In this document: positions 1 to 7,733 of the stretch, one piece after another
Numbering within the stretch: the stretch's first letter is position 1
Layout: the number at the start of each line of letters is the position of its first letter
Assembly (NCBI GenBank): GCA_019314085.1
Contig: JAFCZZ010000041.1
Span: forward strand, 1-18,070
DNA from: Deltaproteobacteria bacterium
Lineage (GTDB): Bacteria > Desulfobacterota > Syntrophia > Syntrophales > UBA2210
Direction of reading: 5' to 3'
Length of the DNA: 18,070 nucleotides
Translations under genes and position numbers: made by a program
The notes under the pieces: model-generated
Told to the model about the DNA's origin: nothing
Databases searched by the model: none
Seen by the model: only the letters and a program-made list of their open reading frames with translations

Positions 1-906
1 GAAAGCGGCCTGATCACCCTTATCGGCGCGACCACCGAGAACCCCTCATTCGAGGTTATATCCCCCCTCTTGTCCAGGGCGCGTGTCCTGGTCCTCGAAC
101 CCTATTCCCCTGAGGACCTGATCGCAATCCTGAGGCGCGCACTCCGTGATGAAAAACGCGGCCTCGGCACCCTCTCGCTGTCGGTGGATGATGATGCCCT
201 TGACCACATGGTCTGGGCGGCGGATGGAGATGCTCGCACCGCGCTCAACAACCTGGAGGCTTCGGTGTCACTTGTTCAGACGGGTGGAAGGATTACTCTT
301 CTAACGGTGGAAGAGGCGCTTCAGAGAAAGGCTCTTCAGTACGATAAGAAGGGGGAGGGGCACTATAACCTGATATCGGCCCTTCACAAAAGTCTCAGGG
401 GGAGTGATCCGGATGCCGCCCTCTACTGGCTGGGGCGGATGCTTGAGGCCGGCGAAGACCCCCTCTTTATCCTCCGCAGGATGATACGGTTTGCCTCCGA
501 AGATGTGGGGAACGCCGACCCGGCGGCACTGGGGGTTACAGTATCCGCCTTGCAGGCGTTTCAGTGTATCGGGCTCCCGGAGGGAGAACTCTCCCTCGCG
601 CAGGCCGCGGTCTATCTCGCGACTGCACCGAAGAGCAACGCCCTCTATACCGGTTTCGGCATGGTGAAGGGAGACATACAAAAGACGGGTGCCCTCCCCG
701 TTCCCCTCCACATACGAAATGCGCCGACACGGTTGATGAAAAATCTGGGCTACGGCAAAGATTATAAGTACGCCCACAACTTCCCGGACGCCCACGTCCC
801 CCAGGAATATCTGCCGGAACAGCTGCAAGGCCGGACCTACTATTCTCCGACCACCAGGGGGTATGAAAAGGTTGTACTACTATTCTCCGACCACCAGGGG
901 GTATGA
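1..906 (+). CDS. rarA: Replication-associated recombination protein A (RarA/MgsA), 5'-truncated by window, 3' frameshifted
   Basis: AAA+ ATPase of the clamp-loader/RuvB-like group that acts at stalled replication forks. The reading frame is open from base 1, so the N-terminal part (Walker A and B) lies off the left edge. What remains starts with the sensor-1 stretch GATTENPSF (residues 9-17 of the visible part), then the arginine-finger region LLSRARV, a sensor-2-like GDARTALNNLE, and the family C-terminal domain with its conserved end (ALPVPLHIRNAPTRLMKNLGYGKDY, broken here as ALPVPLHIRNAP and TRLMKNLGYGKDY). After TTRGYEKVV the frame is thrown by a perfect 40-bp tandem duplication and stops at 904-906 with a foreign tail LLFSDHQGV. 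Reading through the second copy in the next frame gives the expected tail KDRLEKWYRIRREFRAG and a stop at 992-994. The family assignment is secure; whether the truncated product functions is unknown, since only about 26 residues are lost. Confidence 0.93.
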   Translation, partial: ESGLITLIGATTENPSFEVISPLLSRARVLVLEPYSPEDLIAILRRALRDEKRGLGTLSLSVDDDALDHMVWAADGDARTALNNLEASVSLVQTGGRITLLTVEEALQRKALQYDKKGEGHYNLISALHKSLRGSDPDAALYWLGRMLEAGEDPLFILRRMIRFASEDVGNADPAALGVTVSALQAFQCIGLPEGELSLAQAAVYLATAPKSNALYTGFGMVKGDIQKTGALPVPLHIRNAPTRLMKNLGYGKDYKYAHNFPDAHVPQEYLPEQLQGRTYYSPTTRGYEKVVLLFSDHQGV

Positions 907-916
907 AAAGGTTGTA
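837..916 (+). repeat. Perfect 40-bp tandem duplication inside rarA
   Basis: Bases 837-876 and 877-916 are identical, and identity breaks off on both sides (836 C against 876 A; 877 C against 917 A). The unit encodes YYSPTTRGYEKVV. Because 40 is not a multiple of three, the second copy is read out of frame and ends rarA early. Removing one copy restores a normal RarA C-terminus. Confidence 0.97.
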
Positions 917-1012
917 AAGGACAGGCTGGAGAAGTGGTACAGGATCAGGAGGGAGTTCCGTGCCGGTGAAAAAGACAATAAAGGGAACTCTTGACGAGTG
1001 CCCTGCGGCTCA

Positions 1013-1396
1013 TTACTTCTTAAGTTTGTAGAACCTATTATTGGATCGTTTCAGGAGTCTCGGTATGAAGCCCTCACTCAATTGGGCATCATCCTCGATG
1101 ATGATCTTCTGTCCGTAATCCTCTTCCCGTTCGATCTCTCCCCGCAGGATGCCGTCTTCGTCTATCAGTATCTTGGCTTTCTTCGGTGTATGTTCAACCG
1201 TAACAGGTATGCCAGCCGTTTTCCCAACGTTCAGGAGGGCTCGTTCGATGATGGTGGAATAACTTGCTCCTGAGATCCTTTTCTTTTCGCACAGAACGTC
1301 CTTGGCCTCCTGTGAGAGCATAATGGTAAAGGACTGCTTCCCCTGTGCCCTGTTTCGCTCCCGCCACCTTCTCAGTCTCTCTTTCCCCGTCCCCAT
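1013..1396 (-). CDS. Small ribbon-helix-helix-type (CopG/Arc-like) protein
   Basis: A 127-residue protein beginning with a very basic segment (MGTGKERLRRWRERNR), followed by a short strand QSFTIML and two helices (SQEAKDVLCEKKRISG; SYSTIIERALLNV). This has the length and order of a ribbon-helix-helix DNA-binding domain at about residues 20-58. The remainder is an acidic, strand-rich tail (ILIDEDGILRGEIEREEDYG) ending in basic residues. I chose the ATG at 1394-1396 because GGGAG sits seven bases upstream; a longer reading from 1444 adds 16 residues but has no better site. No toxin gene adjoins it, so a simple antitoxin role is not supported. It is convergent with rarA. Similar short proteins with a KERxxRWRE start and SFTxxLSQEA core are common in anaerobic Proteobacteria (from memory); the function is unknown. 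Confidence 0.72.
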   Translation of the reverse strand: MGTGKERLRRWRERNRAQGKQSFTIMLSQEAKDVLCEKKRISGASYSTIIERALLNVGKTAGIPVTVEHTPKKAKILIDEDGILRGEIEREEDYGQKIIIEDDAQLSEGFIPRLLKRSNNRFYKLKK

Positions 1397-1561
1397 ACAC
1401 GATCTCCCGTTGCTTGTAACGGCTCCTGCCCAATGCCCTAACATAAAAAGGTTCCGATGTCAATAGGGTGTAAGGGACTTTGTGCCTTCACTCCCGGGGA
1501 TGGGAGGGTATTGCTTATTTCCGAGCAGGTGATTCTTACTCATACCCCCCGCCCGAGGATC

Positions 1562-1993
1562 CTAGAGGCGGTAGATCTTGTCACCGGGCAGTACGGTAAG
1601 TCCGTTCTCCAGAAGGACGTCTATCCCCCTGTCGATATCATCAAACCTGAATATGATGATCGCGTTTTCACCGCTCCTCTCCACAAAGGCGTACGCGTAT
1701 TCGACATTGATATCCTGTCCCGCCAGGACCTTCGAGATGCTGTGCATACCCCCCGGGCGATCGGGGATTTCAACCGCCACGACATGTGATCGCCTCACGG
1801 TGAAACCCTCCCCCTGAAGGGCCTTTTCCGCCGAGTCTATGTCATTCAGAATAAGCCTCAGGATGCCGAAATCCGAGGTGTCGGCAAGGGACAGCGCTCT
1901 GATGTTGATATCCGCATCCGCCAGCACCCGGGTCACATGTTCGAGGCCACCGGGCTTGTTCTCCAGAAATACGGAAATTTGCTCTACCTTCAT
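1562..1993 (-). CDS. Tandem ACT-domain protein
   Basis: A 143-residue cytoplasmic protein made of two ACT domains, one at about residues 2-66 (EQISVFLENKPGGLEHVTRV) and one at about 69-137 (VVAVEIPDRPGGMHSISKVL). Both carry the ENKPG/PDRPGG turn typical of ligand-binding ACT folds. Stand-alone double-ACT proteins of this size are regularly encoded right behind phenylacetate-CoA ligases in anaerobes and are thought to sense an amino acid or aromatic ligand; the exact ligand is unknown. It starts 21 bp after the ligase stop and almost certainly shares its transcript. The ATG at 1991-1993 is preferred because AGGAAGGAG lies eight bases upstream; the GTG nine bases earlier would sit directly on that site. 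Confidence 0.88.
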   Translation of the reverse strand: MKVEQISVFLENKPGGLEHVTRVLADADINIRALSLADTSDFGILRLILNDIDSAEKALQGEGFTVRRSHVVAVEIPDRPGGMHSISKVLAGQDINVEYAYAFVERSGENAIIIFRFDDIDRGIDVLLENGLTVLPGDKIYRL

Positions 1994-2014
1994 ATCTGAC
2001 ACTCCTTCCTGCCG

Positions 2015-2977
2015 TTAGAGTTCTCGTCTGTCCACGACCCTCTGCGCTTTCTCTTCGGACCGTCCCAGGCTCTTGGAGCCGACCAGTTTCACCTTCGCGG
2101 TGACGCCAAGATAATCCTTTATATCTTTCGTTATGCGTCTCTCGATATTCTGGAGGGTCTTGATTTCATCGGAGAACAGATCCTCACTCATCTCAACGTG
2201 TATCTCCAGGGTATCCAGTGATCCCTCCCGGTCCACAATAAGCTGGTAATGGGGCTCAAGCCCCTCTATCCCGAGGAGAACACTCTCTATCTGTGACGGG
2301 AATACATTCACCCCCCGTATGATGAGCATATCATCGCTGCGTCCTGATACGCGGGCCATGCGGATATGCGTTCTACCGCACTTGCACGGCTCTTCCATCA
2401 AAAGGGACAGATCCCTCGTCCGGTACCTGATCAAAGGGAACGCCTCTTTGGTGAGGGAGGTAAAGACCAGTTCCCCCGCCTCGCCGTAGGGAACATTCTC
2501 CCCTGTCACGGGGTTGATCGTCTCCACGATGAAGTGATCTTCGAAGACGTGCATGCCATCTCTCCCCTCCGCGCATTCGATTGCCACGCCAGGGCCTATG
2601 ATCTCCGAGAGCCCGTAGATGTCGAGCGCCTTGATCCCCAGCCGGTCTTCTATCTCCTGCCGCATCCTTTCACTCCAAGGTTCGGCACCAAGAATCCCTA
2701 CCCTTAGCCGGAGAGACCGCATGTCCACCCCCATCCCTTCCCCCTGCTCCGCGAGGTAGAGGGCGTATGACGGGGTACAGCAGATGGCCGTCGGCCCGAA
2801 ATCTTGCAGGATCATGATCTGTTTTTTCGTACTTCCGCCGGACATGGGGATCACACTCGCACCGAGTCTCTCAGCACCATAATGGGCCCCAAGCCCACCT
2901 GTGAACAGGCCATAGCCGTAAGCGTTATGTATGACGTCATTACTGGTCAGACCCGCCGCAACGAACGACCGCGCCAT
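2015..2977 (-). CDS. paaK: Phenylacetate-CoA ligase, C-terminal fragment (broken paaK)
   Basis: A 320-residue C-terminal three quarters of a PaaK-type AMP-forming ligase (normally about 430 residues), which activates phenylacetate or a related aryl acid to its CoA thioester. Visible: the substrate region [19 protein letters not shown], the adenylation motif [12 protein letters not shown], the GELVFT and RYRTRDLS motifs, a CKCGRT zinc-like knuckle, the hinge [19 protein letters not shown], and the C-terminal lid ending [13 protein letters not shown]. The serine/threonine-rich ATP loop (family consensus SSGTTGKPT) that should lie just upstream is missing. The in-frame codons before the ATG read WSNL, matching the family's TWSE-L segment, so the true gene continued upstream. 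Internal ATG use through TGATG coupling with the preceding fragment is possible. Without the P-loop, activity is doubtful. Confidence 0.85.
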   Translation of the reverse strand: MARSFVAAGLTSNDVIHNAYGYGLFTGGLGAHYGAERLGASVIPMSGGSTKKQIMILQDFGPTAICCTPSYALYLAEQGEGMGVDMRSLRLRVGILGAEPWSERMRQEIEDRLGIKALDIYGLSEIIGPGVAIECAEGRDGMHVFEDHFIVETINPVTGENVPYGEAGELVFTSLTKEAFPLIRYRTRDLSLLMEEPCKCGRTHIRMARVSGRSDDMLIIRGVNVFPSQIESVLLGIEGLEPHYQLIVDREGSLDTLEIHVEMSEDLFSDEIKTLQNIERRITKDIKDYLGVTAKVKLVGSKSLGRSEEKAQRVVDRREL

Positions 2978-3243
2978 CAGGTTCGACCACCGATATTGCT
3001 CATCGGGACGGCAAACAGACCAAAGGGATAATTGTCTCTGAGGTCCTGCTTGACTGTAAAGGGAAGCCTTCTCATATCATCCAGGGTTCGGATATCATCA
3101 GGTGACACACCCGCCTCATCGAATGCCTGCTTATAAAAACCCACCGTGTGATAGACACGCTTGACCACCTGCTGGAGCCTCTTCAACTGAAGGGCCTCCA
3201 GTGCCTCCCGGGGCAGCGTTTCGAACTCCTCGTTAAAGATCAT
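2977..3243 (-). CDS. paaK: Phenylacetate-CoA ligase, N-terminal fragment (broken paaK)
   Basis: An 88-residue N-terminal part of the same ligase. It carries the typical opening ([18 protein letters not shown]), [17 protein letters not shown], the [21 protein letters not shown] block and then PMSNI, which in intact family members is followed at once by the ATP-binding loop. Here GGRT and a TGA follow instead. The stop overlaps the next ATG as TGATG, so the pair imitates two coupled genes. Start: ATG at 3241-3243 with GAGGAGG eight bases upstream. Comparison with the family indicates that roughly 70-80 bp, not a multiple of three, are missing at about 2980-2988. It is preceded by a good promoter at 3382-3410. 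Confidence 0.85.
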   Translation of the reverse strand: MIFNEEFETLPREALEALQLKRLQQVVKRVYHTVGFYKQAFDEAGVSPDDIRTLDDMRRLPFTVKQDLRDNYPFGLFAVPMSNIGGRT

Positions 3244-3381
3244 TGTGTAACCTCCTCATCGTGTGTAGAGTGTCTCGATTTCTTCCCAACATGTAAGCAC
3301 ATCTTTTCCTGATATTTGTCAGGATTGTCTCTCCGGGTGTCTTTCTCTCTTCGATTCTTTGCCACCACTTTTACCGATCTC

Positions 3382-3410
3382 TTTATACTGTATTTCCCCT
3401 ATCCTGTCAT
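3382..3410 (-). promoter_or_regulatory. Candidate sigma-70 promoter for the paaK-ACT unit
   Basis: On the minus strand ATGACA (3405-3410) and TATAAA (3382-3387) are separated by exactly 17 bases, five of six matches to each consensus hexamer. It lies about 140 bp upstream of the ligase start, in the gap after pdxT. Prediction only. Confidence 0.5.
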
Positions 3411-3472
3411 CAGAAATACGAGAGGGTGTGGGGTAACCAGGCCTGTTGGCCAGGGCTCAGTTCTTCCGGGCG

Positions 3473-4162
3473 CTAATTTTCTGGTTGTGTCAAACGTGTA
3501 TACCGGGTCCAACTTCTGCTGTCCCACGTGGAATCGATCAGGGAAGATTTTTGATCTATGGAGGGTGCAAGGCCGCACTTCAAGGCAAAATAGCGATGGA
3601 ACACGAGAGAGGGGGTCATCTCCGGGTGAAAGACCGTCACCAGGACAGAGGGGTTCTCCGCGGCCGCGATATAATCATCCTGCCGGAGCAGCACATCAAC
3701 GCCCTTGCCGACCCGGGTAATCTTTGGGGCGCGGATAAAGGTGAGGGGCATCGGATCCGGCGCCACACGGGGGATCAGGGCCTCGGAGACAAAGCTGTCC
3801 AGTTGACTGCCGAAGGCGTTTCTCTGAATTTCAATGTCGATGAGGGGAAGAAAGGGCTCTTCACCAACAACCTTGTCCGCGAGAAGGATTGCTCCCGCAC
3901 AGGTCCCCCAGAGTTTCAGGCCGCGCTGAAACTCACGGAGCAGACGGTCTTTGATCCCGAAGATGTCCAAGAGTCGTGCCAGGCAGGTGCTTTCGCCCCC
4001 GGGTATGATCAACCCCGCAAGGTGTACAAGACCTGAGGCCTCTTTTATACGAACGGCGGCAATGCCAAGGCGCTCCAGATGGTCAAGGTGTTCGGCAACG
4101 TCCCCCTGGAGGTCAAGCACGCCGATAGTATCTCCCGCTATCTGCCTCACGGATGTTACCAT
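3473..4162 (-). CDS. pdxT: Pyridoxal 5'-phosphate synthase, glutaminase subunit PdxT
   Basis: Class I glutamine amidotransferase that releases ammonia from glutamine and passes it to PdxS for PLP synthesis in the cytoplasm. From the chosen ATG (4160-4162) it is 229 residues. It shows the start [13 protein letters not shown], the oxyanion/substrate loop IIPGGEST (52-59), the nucleophile in LWGTCAGA (Cys88) and the His-Glu pair in VFHPEM (His179, Glu181), so the triad is complete. The start overlaps the pdxS stop by seven bases (ATGGTAA), the usual translational coupling; the open frame extends further upstream only because it shadows pdxS. The family normally ends a few residues after HRYF (about 190-200 residues); here another 34 residues follow ([10 protein letters not shown] to the end), which I cannot assign. 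Confidence 0.94.
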   Translation of the reverse strand: MVTSVRQIAGDTIGVLDLQGDVAEHLDHLERLGIAAVRIKEASGLVHLAGLIIPGGESTCLARLLDIFGIKDRLLREFQRGLKLWGTCAGAILLADKVVGEEPFLPLIDIEIQRNAFGSQLDSFVSEALIPRVAPDPMPLTFIRAPKITRVGKGVDVLLRQDDYIAAAENPSVLVTVFHPEMTPSLVFHRYFALKCGLAPSIDQKSSLIDSTWDSRSWTRYTRLTQPEN

Positions 4163-5037
4163 CCACGCGTTGCCAGTATCTGTGCCTCCGGAATATCGGA
4201 AATCTCGATCCCCGGCATGGCGCTCCCGAGTCCCATTGAGGCCTCCAAGACCTTTGCCGGATCGGTGTAATACGCCGTCGCCTTGACGATTGCCCCTGCG
4301 CGTTTCGCCGGGTCTTCCGACTTGAATATTCCGGACCCGACGAACACCCCGTCGCATCCCAGTTGCATCATCAGGGCCGCATCCGCCGGCGTTGCAATAC
4401 CCCCCGCCGCAAAGTTGACGACGGGAAGTCTTCCCAGCTGACGAACCTGAAGCGCAAGTTCATAGGGGAACCCGTTGGCCTTGGCGAAAGGAGTGACTTC
4501 CTCCACCGGCATATTGGCGAGCTGTCTAATTTCACGGTTTACCGTCCGGATATGGCGAACCGCCTCAACCACATTTCCCGTCCCCGCTTCTCCCTTGGTG
4601 CGGATCATGGCCGCCCCCTCGGCTATGCGCCGCAGCGCCTCCCCCAGGTTGCGGGCTCCGCATACGAAGGGAATTGCGAACAGGGTCTTGTCGATATGGC
4701 ACTCCTCGTCGGCGGGGGTCAGAACCTCGCTCTCGTCAATATAATCGATCTTCAGGGCCTCGAGAAGCTGAGCCTCGACAAAATGGCCGATGCGGGCCTT
4801 GGCCATAACCGGTATCGATACCGCCTCTTTGATCTGTGCGATGAGCTCAGGGTCAGACATGCGGGCGACCCCACCCTCCTTGCGAATATCCGAGGGGACA
4901 CGTTCGAGGGCCATGACCGCAACGGCTCCCGCCTCTTCGGCGATCTTTGCGTGTTCCACACTGACAACATCCATGATGACGCCGCCCTTCAGCATCTGGG
5001 CCAACTGGACATTCAGTTCATATCTTTTTTTGTCCAC
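4156..5037 (-). CDS. pdxS: Pyridoxal 5'-phosphate synthase, lyase subunit PdxS
   Basis: Synthase subunit that condenses ribose 5-phosphate, glyceraldehyde 3-phosphate and ammonia into PLP, as a dodecamer decorated with PdxT. It is full length at 293 residues with a (beta/alpha)8 fold. Key residues are present: Asp23 in GGVIMDVV, Lys80 in [11 protein letters not shown] and the second catalytic lysine in [12 protein letters not shown], plus the phosphate loops [13 protein letters not shown] and [11 protein letters not shown]. Translation starts at a GTG (5035-5037) with GGGAGG about ten bases upstream. It is followed by overlapping pdxT. A promoter candidate lies at 5106-5134. Presence of PdxST implies the DXP-independent route to vitamin B6; the PLP it supplies has no obvious direct consumer among the neighbouring genes. 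Confidence 0.97.
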   Translation of the reverse strand: MDKKRYELNVQLAQMLKGGVIMDVVSVEHAKIAEEAGAVAVMALERVPSDIRKEGGVARMSDPELIAQIKEAVSIPVMAKARIGHFVEAQLLEALKIDYIDESEVLTPADEECHIDKTLFAIPFVCGARNLGEALRRIAEGAAMIRTKGEAGTGNVVEAVRHIRTVNREIRQLANMPVEEVTPFAKANGFPYELALQVRQLGRLPVVNFAAGGIATPADAALMMQLGCDGVFVGSGIFKSEDPAKRAGAIVKATAYYTDPAKVLEASMGLGSAMPGIEISDIPEAQILATRGW

Positions 5038-5105
5038 TTTCGTACACCTCCCAAAATCCTCCGCCTGCGGCTGAAAACCAGTCCCTACGGAGCTACTATT
5101 TGCTT

Positions 5106-5134
5106 ATGTTAGTGAAAACCACCTCGCCCGTCAA
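5106..5134 (-). promoter_or_regulatory. Candidate sigma-70 promoter for pdxST
   Basis: Minus-strand TTGACG (5129-5134), a 17-base spacer, then TAACAT (5106-5111), about 70 bp upstream of the pdxS GTG. The -35 matches five of six positions, the -10 four of six. It would make pdxST independent of the upstream tetR transcript. Confidence 0.42.
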
Positions 5135-5246
5135 GAACAATGTTCCCCCCGCCAATGCGATATGACGCCGCCTTCCATGGCTTGAAAGGAGGGGAATCTT
5201 TTGCAAGAGGGGTACACGCTCCCACGGCACGGTACGTGGAGCATTC

Positions 5247-5879
5247 CTATCCCTTTTGGGGACGAAATAGGTCAGAGCTGATGATACGGCCACAACTGTA
5301 TCGGTAGAGGGTCCTGAAATCTTCATCCTGCAGGATGGTGGTTTGCAATTTTTTGAACTGCAGCATCCCATGAAGGGTTGAACAGAAGAGAATCGCCAGG
5401 CGTCGTATCTCTCTCTCATTCGTCTCTTTCAAGACACCCTCATTCAGTACGGCCTCAACGACCGAAAGGATCCGCTTGGCATGTTTGTCGACCCTTGACT
5501 TCAGGCGGGAGGGAAATACAATCTCCGGTGAGGCAAGAAAATAATTCATGATATCAAAGTATTTACGGTGTTCCTCACTGAAATCGAGATAGGCAAGCGC
5601 CATGCGTTCAAGTTTCTCCCGGGGGGTTGACCCCAGCTCACGCTCCTCTTGTATCTTCGTGTAGAGAAGGTCAAGCCCCTCCTCCTGCAATGCTGCAAAG
5701 AGGCTTTCCTTATTTCTGAAATACAGATACAGGGTGCCGACACTCAACTCCGCGTCTCGAGCAATCTGATTCATGGACGTGGCGTCGATACCCTTTCTGA
5801 ACAGCAGCCCGCGCGCCGCATCCAATATCTGTTCTCGTCTCTGCGTTTTCTCTCGTTGTCGTCTCTCTCGTGATCCCAT
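5247..5879 (-). CDS. TetR/AcrR-family transcriptional regulator
   Basis: A 210-residue one-component repressor. The N-terminal helix-turn-helix domain (about residues 12-60) is canonical: REQILDAARGLLFRKG, TSMNQIARDAELSVGTLYLYF, then RNKESLFAAL. The rest is the variable all-helical ligand-binding and dimerisation domain, so the effector cannot be read; the pattern DIMNYFLASPEI and the length fit the branch that often governs fatty-acid or acyl-CoA genes, but that is weak. It begins 24 bp after the aldehyde oxidoreductase stop, so it is probably the last gene of the catabolic cluster and a candidate autoregulator of it. The ATG at 5877-5879 is preceded by GGAAGGCAGGAG. A perfect 15-bp palindrome on the cluster's upstream promoter (12938-12952) is its most attractive operator. 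Confidence 0.93.
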   Translation of the reverse strand: MGSRERRQREKTQRREQILDAARGLLFRKGIDATSMNQIARDAELSVGTLYLYFRNKESLFAALQEEGLDLLYTKIQEERELGSTPREKLERMALAYLDFSEEHRKYFDIMNYFLASPEIVFPSRLKSRVDKHAKRILSVVEAVLNEGVLKETNEREIRRLAILFCSTLHGMLQFKKLQTTILQDEDFRTLYRYSCGRIISSDLFRPQKG

Positions 5880-5903
5880 CTCCTGCCTTCCGCGGAGGCC
5901 CCT

Positions 5904-7733
5904 TCATGCAAGGCCTAGTCTCGAAAGCGTGCCGTTTAAAGGCACGCCGTTTCTATCCCATCCTCGCAACCGGTAGTAGCTGTCCAGCATCTTGTCCAGC
6001 TGAGCCTTTGGTACATATTTCCCCCTGCACGGTCCATCCGGGACAGGTTCATTCATGACACGGTAGGGGAGCATGGCGGTCGAACGGTTCGCGCCCCTCT
6101 TCACATTGATGATGCGCTCCAGGTTATAGATTCTCTCGCCAAGGGCCTTCAGCTCCTCCAAATCTATGGTCCACCCGGTGACGGCCCGCAACGCCGGGAT
6201 GTACGCGTCGGTAGGCCGAACCCCAAACGCCCTCTCCTGTATGAAACGACAGATAACGAGGGAATCTCCTAATGCGGTGTTATGTTCGCTGTCAATACCG
6301 TACTGTGCCCGTTCGTCAAAACCTCCCTCGGCGTCCGAATCCACATAGTTGGGGCGCGCGTCATGGTGACTTCCACCGCGCGTCGAGGTTGCATAGGCGA
6401 GACCCATGCCCTGCAGCCCACGGGCCGAATGCCCCGCCATTTCAAGCCCCTGCTGCGAATAGAGGAACTTGTATGAATCGTGGCCGAGCAGCTCGGAGAG
6501 TTGCTCGGAGCCGAGGGAAAGGATGCGGCCGATTCCCTCCTCCCGCAGTGCGGTTTTCTTTACTATCTCGGACAGATTCTCCCAGGTACCGAAGGATATC
6601 TTCGTCTTGAGTTTCGCCTCGCCTATAATGCCCCTCTCCACGCATTCCGTAAGAAATGCGAGGGTGACGCCGAAGCTGATGGTATCTATCCCCATCTCAT
6701 CACACATGGTGTTGCCGTTGAAGATTGATACGATATCATCATTGTCGAGCATCGACCCTATGGCATAGAGGGTCTCATATTCCGGCATCTTGACGTCCCG
6801 ATCGGAAAATACCCCCTGCGGGACCGACACAAGCTTGCCGCACGCCACCGGACACCCGCGGCAGGCGACGCTCTTTTTCTGATAGTTTTCCCGTATGAAT
6901 TCACCGCTGATAGCCCCCGCACGGTCAAAGGTCTCTCGCGTGTTATTGTGTGTCCCGAGCATCCCCCTCGCATTGATCACCTCCACCAGAAAGGGGGTCC
7001 CCATCGAACTGAGCGCCGCGGCCTTCTTCCTCACGTCGGATTGCACGGTCTTCAGGTAGGACCGGAGGAGATCCGGATCGGCAATCACAGTCTTTCCCGT
7101 ACCCGCTACCACGATCCCCTTGCAGTTCTTTGACCCCAGTACGGCACCGATACCCCCCCTCCCGGCGGTGCTCACCCGCGAACCGCTGCACATAATGCCG
7201 GCAAACACGACCCCGTTCTCCCCCGCAGGTCCGATAACCGCGCTCTCTGCTCTCGTCCCCTCTCGCTCGACCAGCATCCGGTGCGTGTCGCCCGTGGACT
7301 TGCCCCACAGGTCCTTCGCGTCCATGACGAGCGCGGCCCCATCATGAATCGAGATATAGACGGGTGTCGCTGCCCTGCCCGAGATGATCACGGCGTCGAA
7401 CCCGGTTCTCTTCAGCATCGAGGCAAAATCTCCCCCGAAGTTGGAATCACAGAACATCCCCGTCTGGGGCGACAGCGAGGCGAGATGTCCGCGCCCCGTG
7501 CCCCACACCGGCGATCCGGTAAAGGGACCCGTCGCGAAGACCACGATATTCTCCTCGGAGAGGGGGTCCGCCGTGTGGGGAACAAGGTCATGAATAAACT
7601 TCGCGGCGAACCCGTTTCCTCCCAGGAACATCCGCGCCAGACCAGGGTCAAGAGGCCTCTTCTCGATGGAGCCGCTGGTCAGATCTATTGTCAGGATGGT
7701 CCCCATGTAACCGTTCATGCCTGTTTCACCCAT
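5904..7733 (-). CDS. Tungsten-dependent aldehyde:ferredoxin oxidoreductase (AOR family)
   Basis: A 609-residue cytoplasmic enzyme that oxidises an aldehyde to the carboxylic acid and reduces ferredoxin, using a bis-pterin tungsten cofactor and a [4Fe-4S] cluster. It has the N-terminal fold start GTILTIDLTSG, the pterin-contact stretches FATGPFTG (66-73) and GRGGIGAVLGSKNCKG, the cluster motif CRGCPVAC (Cys291, Cys294, Cys298) and the distant fourth ligand in DSLVIC (Cys495); spacing matches the archetype. The C-terminal YYRLRGWDRNGVP signature is present, so the gene looks intact. Start: ATG at 7731-7733, overlapping the upstream dehydrogenase stop as TGATG; an alternative ATG lies 15 bases further in. 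A longer open frame upstream only shadows the dehydrogenase. Substrate unknown. No small ferredoxin or MoaD-like partner gene adjoins it. Confidence 0.95.
   Translation of the reverse strand: MGETGMNGYMGTILTIDLTSGSIEKRPLDPGLARMFLGGNGFAAKFIHDLVPHTADPLSEENIVVFATGPFTGSPVWGTGRGHLASLSPQTGMFCDSNFGGDFASMLKRTGFDAVIISGRAATPVYISIHDGAALVMDAKDLWGKSTGDTHRMLVEREGTRAESAVIGPAGENGVVFAGIMCSGSRVSTAGRGGIGAVLGSKNCKGIVVAGTGKTVIADPDLLRSYLKTVQSDVRKKAAALSSMGTPFLVEVINARGMLGTHNNTRETFDRAGAISGEFIRENYQKKSVACRGCPVACGKLVSVPQGVFSDRDVKMPEYETLYAIGSMLDNDDIVSIFNGNTMCDEMGIDTISFGVTLAFLTECVERGIIGEAKLKTKISFGTWENLSEIVKKTALREEGIGRILSLGSEQLSELLGHDSYKFLYSQQGLEMAGHSARGLQGMGLAYATSTRGGSHHDARPNYVDSDAEGGFDERAQYGIDSEHNTALGDSLVICRFIQERAFGVRPTDAYIPALRAVTGWTIDLEELKALGERIYNLERIINVKRGANRSTAMLPYRVMNEPVPDGPCRGKYVPKAQLDKMLDSYYRLRGWDRNGVPLNGTLSRLGLA

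Noticed and set aside
1394..1450. A perfect TTGACA on the minus strand upstream of the ribbon-helix-helix gene as a promoter
   Set aside because: No acceptable -10 hexamer at 16-18 bases; the nearest candidate has a 12-base spacing.
2975..2979. Reading the two ligase fragments as two genuine coupled genes because of the TGATG overlap
   Set aside because: Codons upstream of the ATG (WSNL) still encode ligase sequence in frame, which indicates a deletion junction rather than a natural gene start.
5218..5242. Imperfect hairpin GCTCC-ACG/CGT-GGAGC after the tetR stop as a terminator
   Set aside because: It has a bulge, only eight pairs and no T-tract on the relevant strand; too weak to call.
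5927..5947. Inverted repeat GCGTGCC/GGCACGC near the AOR stop
   Set aside because: It lies inside the AOR coding end and is followed only by TTTC; it may slow transcription into tetR, but there is no firm support.
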